Source of the DNA: JAJPKK01 sp963800215
GTDB lineage: Bacteria; Pseudomonadota; Alphaproteobacteria; Rhizobiales; Xanthobacteraceae
Length of the DNA stretch: 64,000 nucleotides
Assembly (NCBI GenBank): GCA_963800215.1
Contig: CAWCZY010000002.1
Coordinates: forward strand, 165,096 to 229,095
Direction: 5' to 3'
A model generated the notes under the pieces. That model did no database searches. It saw only the letters and a list, made by a program, of their open reading frames with translations, and was not told the DNA's origin. Position numbers and translations under genes: made by a program. Shown here piece by piece: positions 57,842-64,000 of the stretch. Numbering within the stretch: the stretch's first letter is position 1; the number at the start of each line of letters is the position of its first letter.

Positions 57842-58072
57842 ATGGGAACGATGGTCCAAATCCGCAATGTCCCGGATGCGCTGCATCGCAGGCTCAAGTC
57901 GCGTGCAGCGTTGGCAGGCATGTCGCTGTCCGACTATCTGCTCAGCGAGATTCGTCAGGTGGCGGAACGGCCGACGCTTGACGAGTTGCGGACGCGTTTG
58001 CTTAGCCGCACTGAAACGGCCCCTTCCGTCGCACCGGCCGAAGCGGTTCGCGCAGAGCGCGATCGCGCGTGA
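57842..58072 (+). CDS. FitA/VapB-type antitoxin (ribbon-helix-helix)
   Basis: The 76-aa protein MGTMVQIRNVPDALHRRLKS has the FitA-like ribbon-helix-helix N-terminus (MVQIRNVPDALHRRLKSRAA, then GMSLSDYLLSEI), followed by a disordered C-terminal region that would bind the toxin. The start could also be the ATG at 57851. Its TGA overlaps the toxin GTG as GTGA. Antitoxins of this kind bind their own promoter. Confidence 0.88.
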   Translation: MGTMVQIRNVPDALHRRLKSRAALAGMSLSDYLLSEIRQVAERPTLDELRTRLLSRTETAPSVAPAEAVRAERDRA

Positions 58073-58461
58073 TCGTCGTCGATGCCTCGGCTTTGCTTGA
58101 AGTCCTTCTCCGCACGCCGGCAGCCAAGACCGTGGAAGATCGGCTGTTCGCGCCTCGTCAAACACTCCATGCACCTCATTTGCTCGATGTCGAAGTCGCC
58201 CAGGTGATCCGGCGTTATGCCGCGAATGGGGAAATCGATGGCGAGCGCGGGCGTATGGCACTCGCCGACTTGGCGGACCTGTCCCTGCGGCGATATCCGC
58301 ACGATTTCCTTCTGCCGCGCATATGGCAGTTACGGAACAATTTGACTGCCTATGACGCCGCCTATGTCGCGCTGGCCGAGACGCTCGACACACCATTGCT
58401 GACGCGAGACAGACGTTTGGCCACAGCCGCCGGCCATCACGCGCAGATCGAACTGGTATAA
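58069..58461 (+). CDS. PIN-domain toxin (VapC/FitB type)
   Basis: The 130-aa ribonuclease starts with a GTG at 58069. The four acidic positions of PIN domains are visible: Asp in MIVVDASALLEVLL with the following Glu, Glu in LLDVEVAQVI, Asp in NLTAYDAAYVALAETL and Asp in PLLTRDRRLA. Such toxins cleave RNA, often tRNA, when free of antitoxin. It is coupled to the antitoxin gene by a 4-base overlap. The pair is complete and in frame. Confidence 0.9.
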   Translation: MIVVDASALLEVLLRTPAAKTVEDRLFAPRQTLHAPHLLDVEVAQVIRRYAANGEIDGERGRMALADLADLSLRRYPHDFLLPRIWQLRNNLTAYDAAYVALAETLDTPLLTRDRRLATAAGHHAQIELV

Positions 58462-59258
58462 CTCCATCGGGCGCCGCAGCTACGCAGCGTGCGCATGAAC
58501 CGCATGCGGATTGACGTGTGACGCACGGCTTCGAAGGAGGGAAATATCGTAGCGTGGAGCAAACGTTAGGCGCTCGATTAAGACGGCGAGATAAAAGCGA
58601 CGCCTCCGGTCGCGCTGATTGTGGTTGTGGGAGTTGAGGTTAAGGAGACGTCGCAAGAATTGGCCTGCCATACGTTTTGCGCAAGACCCCGAGCATTTCA
58701 ACAATCCGAGCGCCATCCGCTCGACTTTGTTCCAAGACCGAGCAAGACCGCTTGGCGTGAAGAGGCCGGACCAGCGCCAGTCCCTCAAGGCTGTCGCGGA
58801 GACGCGCCACCGCTTCGCGGCTTGCGGCCTTGACCGACTGCCGCTGCCCCGGCAGGCGCTCGCCGAGCGGTCACGGCTCACGATGAGCGAACCGTTCCTC
58901 TCTCGACCGGGCAATCAGCATCGCTTCTCGCGCTGCGAAAAAGATCGGGAGACCTTTGCCCCAAGGCCAGACATGTACCCCTGACCGCGATAGGCTGTTG
59001 GTACGGCGGTTGGGAGGCGTGGCGGATAAAGCGCTCTGCTGACCATGGCCGAGCAACTTTTTGTACTGCCGGGTCGATAAGCCGTGGCCTGGCCGGCGCG
59101 GCGCGGCGCGGCGAAAAGGAATTCGATTCAGAGAGATTCAAGAATTCACATGAACAACACGCTTCCAAAATCCCTGCCATGATAGATAGTTACGAGAACG
59201 CCAAAGAGGCTTGGTCATCCGTTCGCCGGGTTCCATCTGCGGTTGCGGTTCCGAGCAC
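58462..59258. other. About 800-bp stretch without a supported gene
   Basis: Several open frames exist on both strands (for example 58480-58914 minus and 58619-58984 plus), but none has a convincing ribosome site, domain or consistent codon pattern. A short GCGCGGCGCG-type run near 59095 and the AT-rich GAGAGATTCAAGAATTCACA near 59130 could belong to the promoter of the multicopper oxidase gene. Confidence 0.4.
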
Positions 59259-61472
59259 ATGAGCAAGGCCATGCCGTCTGTTGTTTCGCAGGCTCGACCA
59301 GCCAACGGTCGATGGAGGTTTGCAGTCATTACGGCGGTGTGGCTGTGCGGGCCTGGCGTCGCGCTCGCCGGGAACTTCGTCGAACCGGCTTTTTTCGCGA
59401 GCTCGCACGGCGTACTCGATCTTCTGGTGATCGCGAAGCCTTCATCCGTGTCGAGCATTTCCTATACCCCGCCCCGGACGACAACGGTCATTAACCCGAC
59501 CGGCTGGGTCTATGAAATCTGCCCGCGGTCGAAGGCCGGACCGAACAATGAATGCCCGTCGGGGGCTCCCACGGTTTCCGACTATGGCGGCGTCAGGCTC
59601 GCCTTGCAGAAGGGCGATACCCTGAAGATCCGCTTGGTGAACAGACTGCCGCTGCTCAAATCGATCAAGGTCAACCATTCAAAGGATCCGGGCGGGGGCA
59701 ATCTGCCGCTCAACCTGACCAATCTGCACACGCACGGCCTGATCGTCTCGCCGCGGGCGCCAACTCTCTTTGATCCGACCTTCGGCGATTACGTGTTCGT
59801 TGAAATCTACAATTCCGCCAACGGGACCCCGGAGCCGCAGGCGACGCACCAGCACGGTTCGATCGTCAAGGACTATGCCGACTATCGGATCGACATTCCC
59901 CGAAATCATCCCTCCGGCGCGTATTGGTTCCACCCGCATTTGCACGGCCTTACGCTCAATCAGGTGTCGAGCGGCATGGCTGGAATCATCTCGGTGGGAT
60001 CGGTCGGCGACTACGCCTTTGGCGATCGATCCCAACAGCCGTTTCCGGACGCCAATGTCCGCCACCTCATTCTCAAGGACTTGCAGGTTCTGGCCGCCGA
60101 CCCCGTTCAGCAGTTCGCCAACGGGACTTCGCCCGTCGTCAATGGCGAGGTGCTGAACCAGCAAGACCCGACATTCTGCAATCAGTATCCGCTGACCCCG
60201 TCGGAACTGCGCCAGGGCTCGTGTCCGGGCCGGTCGGCCGAAGAGGGCACCTTCTTCAGCGGCGGATTCTACTCCGGCGGAGTGTGGTATTTCACGATCA
60301 ACGGCCAGCAGTACCCGACGATCCAAGTGACGGAGTCCGACGGCGAAATCTGGCGGCTGACCAATACCTCGGGCAGCGCCACCTACGACCTCCAACTGAT
60401 CGATAATGCCACCCTGATGCCGATGATGATGCAACTCGTCTCCGTCGACGGCGTCAGCATCGACATACCTCCGTCAACGAGCCCCGACACCGTCGTCCGA
60501 CTGGGCGGCGCGCGCTTCAACGTCGTCGCCTGTCCGCCCAATCCGGCGGTGGGCTTGAGCACGACCCCGGTCTGTGTCGATCAGTTCGCCATGATGCCGA
60601 GTTCGCGGGCCGAAGTGTGGGTCACTTATCGCGACGCCGCCGGCACTATCGTCACACCATCGCCCCCCGGCGCCAGCGCCACCTTCAAGACGACTGGGAT
60701 CACGACCGGACCGGCCGGCGACTCCTGGCCGGAGATCGATCTCGCCACGGTCGAGTTTGCGCAGACCGGCCCCCGCGTTCAGACCGCATACGCCCTCGAC
60801 GTTCGCGGCGATGCGCTCGCATCCAACCAGGCGAATGGAATCTTCAGCGCTGCGGTTTCCACTGCCAACGCACGCGTCCTGCCGGCTGGTTGCAAGGCGC
60901 TTGCACCCGGTCATCACCGGCGGATTTTCTTCGGGCTGGTGGACCCCATCAACAATCCAGCCGTTTTCGGGCAAGGTTACGAGGAAGTCGACAGCAGCGG
61001 CGCGGTGGTCCCCGGGACCGAGCTCCCCGTCACGGCCTTCGACCCCTCGGTAACAACCGTTTGCCTTCCCCTTGGACGCGGGCAGTCGCCGGTCCGCGAG
61101 GTCTGGGAAATGGTCAATCTGGCAACCGAGAACCACAACTTCCACATGCACCAGACCAAATTCAGCTACGTGCAGCCCACGGCTCCGCCGGGCTCGCTGT
61201 TGGCGGCGCCCCTCGACCCTGCGGTCGGACCCGGGATAATGGAGGACAACGTGCCGCTGCCGATTGCGGTCGCGAACATACCGGACGTGGCGAATATCCA
61301 AAACGGCTATTGCACGATCGCGCAATGGCGCGGCGGGCAGTGCACCTCGGTGCCGCTCATCGTCAATATTCCATTCTCGCAGGTCGGCGAATTCGTTTAT
61401 CACTGCCACATCCTCGCCCATGAGGACGGGGGGATGATGGCGAAGATCCAGGTGGTTGCGTCACCGCTCTAG
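59259..61472 (+). CDS. Laccase-like multicopper oxidase
   Basis: The protein of about 737 aa oxidises phenols, metals or amines with reduction of O2 to water. All four copper motifs are present: LTNLHTHGLIVS, YWFHPHLHGLTL, NHNFHMHQTKFSYV and VYHCHILAHEDGGMM with the type 1 Cys in HCH and an axial Met. The N-terminus has an export-type segment (FAVITAVWLCGPGVALAGNF). It is longer than CueO or CotA (about 500 aa) because of inserts between cupredoxin domains, near residues 90-130 and 260-330. The start at 59259 is chosen over 59211 on sequence grounds only. A PQQ dehydrogenase gene follows in the same direction. Confidence 0.88.
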   Translation: MSKAMPSVVSQARPANGRWRFAVITAVWLCGPGVALAGNFVEPAFFASSHGVLDLLVIAKPSSVSSISYTPPRTTTVINPTGWVYEICPRSKAGPNNECPSGAPTVSDYGGVRLALQKGDTLKIRLVNRLPLLKSIKVNHSKDPGGGNLPLNLTNLHTHGLIVSPRAPTLFDPTFGDYVFVEIYNSANGTPEPQATHQHGSIVKDYADYRIDIPRNHPSGAYWFHPHLHGLTLNQVSSGMAGIISVGSVGDYAFGDRSQQPFPDANVRHLILKDLQVLAADPVQQFANGTSPVVNGEVLNQQDPTFCNQYPLTPSELRQGSCPGRSAEEGTFFSGGFYSGGVWYFTINGQQYPTIQVTESDGEIWRLTNTSGSATYDLQLIDNATLMPMMMQLVSVDGVSIDIPPSTSPDTVVRLGGARFNVVACPPNPAVGLSTTPVCVDQFAMMPSSRAEVWVTYRDAAGTIVTPSPPGASATFKTTGITTGPAGDSWPEIDLATVEFAQTGPRVQTAYALDVRGDALASNQANGIFSAAVSTANARVLPAGCKALAPGHHRRIFFGLVDPINNPAVFGQGYEEVDSSGAVVPGTELPVTAFDPSVTTVCLPLGRGQSPVREVWEMVNLATENHNFHMHQTKFSYVQPTAPPGSLLAAPLDPAVGPGIMEDNVPLPIAVANIPDVANIQNGYCTIAQWRGGQCTSVPLIVNIPFSQVGEFVYHCHILAHEDGGMMAKIQVVASPL

Positions 61473-61641
61473 CGGTGCGATCCAAACCGATGGCTCCCAT
61501 CTGTCCGGGCAAGTCGCCCATTGCCGCAACAGCTTTGGTAACTTGATTTGTCCAAACAATCGGAAACCAAATTTTGGGGTGGATCGCTGTCCCTCGCCGT
61601 CGTCGAAGGCCTGCCGCTCACAAGCATCTCGAGGTGCGCGA

Positions 61642-63363
61642 ATGAACCGGCATAGGGCCCTCACTCTGGCCACTGCAGCGCTGCTGACAGGCGCCGTACT
61701 TGCCGTCGCAGGATCGGCGACGGCAGCCGAGGTGACACCGGAGCGGCTTCTCAATCCTGATAAAGAGCCGCAAAACTGGCTGATGAACCACCGCACCTAT
61801 GACGGCCAACGCTTTTCCCCGCTGGCCCGCATCAACAAGGGCAACGTCAAGGAACTCAGGCTCGCTTATGCGGTTCCCCTCGGCGGTTCGAGCGGAAACG
61901 AATGGAACGAGGCGACGCCGCTGGCCGAGAACGGCTTCCTGTACACCACGGATTCCTGGGGCGTGCTCTACAAGATCGACGCGAGCTCGGGCGACGCCGG
62001 CCGCATCGTCTGGCGCATGGATCCCAAGCAGGAGAGGCAGGGCACCAATCGAGGCGCTGCGCTTTGGGGCAACCTAGTGATCTCCCCCGCCAACTGGCCG
62101 GCGCGCATCATCGCCACCGACAAAGAAACCGGCCGGGTCGCGTGGGAGACCGACATGATGTTCGGCCAGCTCGGACTTCGCATCACCGCAGCGCCGCTTC
62201 CCATCAAGGACCGGATCATTGTGGGCGCGTCGGGTGGCGACAGCGGCGTGCGAGACTGGGTCGCCGGTCTCGATGCCGCGACCGGCCGCGTGCTGTGGCG
62301 AAAGTTCACCATACCCGCACCCGGCGAGCCGGGCAGTGAAACCTGGAAGAGCCCCAACAACGCGTGGCAAACCGGCGGCGGCGCCGTGTGGGTGACCGGC
62401 ACCTATGATCCCGACACCAACCAGACCATCTGGGGCACCGGCAACCCGGCGCCGCTGTTCAACCCATTCTACCGGCCGGGCGACAATCTCTACACCGACA
62501 GTGCAATTTCCTGGGATCCGGAGTCCGGCAAGATGAACTGGTATTTCCAGTACACGCCGGGCGACATGTGGGACTACGACGAAGTCGGAACCCACATCCT
62601 GATCGACGGCGAGCTCGCCGGCCAGCCGCGCAAGCTCGTCGTCCATTCGGCACGCAACGGCCACCTCTACACGATGGATCGCCACAACGGCCAGATCATC
62701 AGCGCCAAGCCTTACATGGACAATGTCAACTGGACCAAGGGCATCGACCAGAACACGGGCAAGCCGATCGACTACGATCCGGACAAGGACATCCAGACCT
62801 ACGCAGGCATCGGCGACCCCAGCCCGAACGAACCACCGACGAAAGTCTGCCCGTCCGTCATGGGCGGCAACAATTACTGGCCGTCTTCCTACAGTCCGAA
62901 AACCAAGCTGATCTACATCCCCGCCATGACGGCCTGCATCGCCGTAGCGATCGACCGCATGAAGCACTCCGCGCAACGGGGCTGGACCGGCGGCCGCTTG
63001 ACAATGGACGAACGCTTCGAAAGCAACTTGACCGCCATGGAGCCGCTGACCGGCGAGGTCAAGAAGAACTTGCATCTGCGCTACCCGAACCACTCGGGCA
63101 CGCTCGTGACCGGCGGCGGGCTGGTGTTTCTGGGGCTACTGGACGGCACGCTTGCGGCGTTCGACGACACCACGCTCGACGAATTGTGGAAGATCAACGT
63201 CGGCTCGGGCTTCGCGGCGCCGCCGATGACATTTGATGTCGATGGCAAGCAATATGTGGCGATCACGTCGGGACCAAGCGTGGTGTCGAAGGCCACACTG
63301 AAGAACACGCCGGAGGTCAGGGAGATGCGCAACGCTACGGTGCTCTACGTGTTCGGACTATAA
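61642..63363 (+). CDS. PQQ-dependent alcohol dehydrogenase-type quinoprotein
   Basis: The 573-aa periplasmic protein has a signal peptide, MNRHRALTLATAALLTGAVL followed by AVAGSATAA. The eight-bladed propeller shows tryptophan-docking repeats such as RVLWRKFTIPAPGEPG, WDPESGKMNWYFQYTPGDMW and GLVFLGLLDGTLAAFDDTTL. The predicted catalytic Asp is Asp311 in GDMWDYDEVGTHI, followed by Asp313 at the position that distinguishes lanthanide-using XoxF-type enzymes (Ala in MxaF). The vicinal Cys-Cys pair usual near VNRGVALWG is absent: the sequence there is RQGTNRGAALWGN. No cytochrome c domain is attached. The substrate is unknown. Confidence 0.88.
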   Translation: MNRHRALTLATAALLTGAVLAVAGSATAAEVTPERLLNPDKEPQNWLMNHRTYDGQRFSPLARINKGNVKELRLAYAVPLGGSSGNEWNEATPLAENGFLYTTDSWGVLYKIDASSGDAGRIVWRMDPKQERQGTNRGAALWGNLVISPANWPARIIATDKETGRVAWETDMMFGQLGLRITAAPLPIKDRIIVGASGGDSGVRDWVAGLDAATGRVLWRKFTIPAPGEPGSETWKSPNNAWQTGGGAVWVTGTYDPDTNQTIWGTGNPAPLFNPFYRPGDNLYTDSAISWDPESGKMNWYFQYTPGDMWDYDEVGTHILIDGELAGQPRKLVVHSARNGHLYTMDRHNGQIISAKPYMDNVNWTKGIDQNTGKPIDYDPDKDIQTYAGIGDPSPNEPPTKVCPSVMGGNNYWPSSYSPKTKLIYIPAMTACIAVAIDRMKHSAQRGWTGGRLTMDERFESNLTAMEPLTGEVKKNLHLRYPNHSGTLVTGGGLVFLGLLDGTLAAFDDTTLDELWKINVGSGFAAPPMTFDVDGKQYVAITSGPSVVSKATLKNTPEVREMRNATVLYVFGL

Positions 63364-64000
63364 GTGGTGCCGTCGCGCCGGCGAACCAGCGGCCTCGATC
63401 GCAACCCTACAAACGTTCTGAGCCACGGCGGCGACAACAGTCCTCGATCTCCTGATTCCAGTCCGGTCCGCGTTCTCGTTCGTGGTCACGCGATTCGAAC
63501 GCGGCTCCTTGGAGACAAGAGCTGGATGAAATTGCGAGATCGCAAGATATGACTCCATCCTACGCGACGCGGCTTTTTCGGCTCACGCTGGCGCCGGATA
63601 TTTTGAGCGCAATCCTGAGCGGGCAGCATCCACCCGAACTGACGGCACGCAGGCTCATGGATGACACCAGGTTGCCGCTGGATTGGAACGAGCAACGGCG
63701 AAGCCTTGGATTCGCGTGAGGAGTTCGCGCACAGCATCTTAGAGAGGTCGAATCTCGTCTCTCTTCCTCATCCTTGTTCTCACCGGAGTTCTTCCACCGG
63801 AGCAAGAGACTGCCGCACCACCAAACCCACAGGTGAGACTCGGGACCCGTAATTGGTTCCGATGAGCTTGAAATTCCTCTCTGTGCAAATGTCGCGCTGG
63901 GACCGACGCGGGAAAGCCTCGGAATATTGGCGGAAAGTGCCGTAGCGGAAAACAAAAAAGCGTAGCGATATGGGAACCTTAGTTCTTGGCGGAGAGGGGA
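63364..64000. other. 637-bp stretch to the window end without a supported gene
   Basis: Frames of up to 131 codons exist (63560-63955 minus), but composition and lack of any recognisable motif argue against coding. No terminator hairpin with a T run was found after the PQQ dehydrogenase gene. The next gene presumably starts beyond the window. Confidence 0.4.

Noticed and set aside
58480..58914. 144-codon minus-strand frame downstream of the toxin-antitoxin pair
   Set aside because: Arg/Ser-rich translation, no ribosome site or domain; some resemblance to mobile-element debris could not be substantiated.
63560..63955. 131-codon minus-strand frame near the window end
   Set aside because: Composition is not protein-like and nothing recognisable is encoded.

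Overview
The window looks like chromosome from an alphaproteobacterium of the order Hyphomicrobiales (Bradyrhizobium/Xanthobacteraceae-like). The backbone is GC-rich, and its gene order hisB, DUF2628, hisH, hisA, hisF, hisE, coaA diverging from hslV-hslU, followed by smr, mltA, a Tim44-like gene, fxsA and secB, is the arrangement I know from that group. This assignment rests on gene order and protein recognition, not on a search.

Positions 1 to about 12,624 are visibly more AT-rich and form the right-hand part of a mobile island. It ends beside a large serine recombinase (10748-12520, minus). Immediately after it the comM/yifB gene resumes in mid-frame (12625-13527), so the island sits inside comM; the left end and the 5' half of comM are outside the window. 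Cargo, left to right: a decayed tyrosine integrase; an SMC/OLD-like ATPase carrying a DUF4435/TOPRIM-like region; a leftward group of a Sel1-repeat protein, a second Sel1-repeat protein, a coiled-coil protein with a J-domain-like segment, a small membrane peptide and a membrane/coiled-coil protein; an unknown 121-aa protein; and a translationally coupled, probably exported pair of a caspase-like and a trypsin-like protease. Degenerate repeats flank the last module.

13.5-29.9 kb is backbone: two tandem copies of a tiny secreted Trp-rich protein, a hybrid histidine kinase, an OlsB-type acyltransferase, an RND-efflux gene remnant, coaA and the histidine genes, hslVU, and envelope/protein-quality genes.

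30-54.5 kb is a catabolic region: a radical SAM protein, a TRAP transporter, a class II aldolase, N-carbamoylase, hutH-hutU, tryptophan 2,3-dioxygenase with a kynureninase-like enzyme, and a tightly overlapping anthraniloyl-CoA operon (monooxygenase/reductase, SDR, MarR, enoyl-CoA hydratase, acyl-CoA dehydrogenase, CoA ligase, RidA). Then come a Bug-type binding protein, an FAD monooxygenase, a hydantoin-racemase-like protein and a hydantoinase. Together these describe uptake and breakdown of histidine, tryptophan/anthranilate and hydantoins.

54.5-64 kb holds a Zn-ribbon protein, an M19 dipeptidase, an M15-like exported peptidase, a FitAB/VapBC-type toxin-antitoxin pair, a laccase-like multicopper oxidase and a PQQ dehydrogenase with an Asp-Tyr-Asp lanthanide-type motif.

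About fifteen genes, in both island and backbone, are interrupted by one-base frameshifts, many in homopolymer runs. Most of these proteins are otherwise complete, so sequencing error is a serious alternative to decay. No tRNA, rRNA or CRISPR array was recognised.
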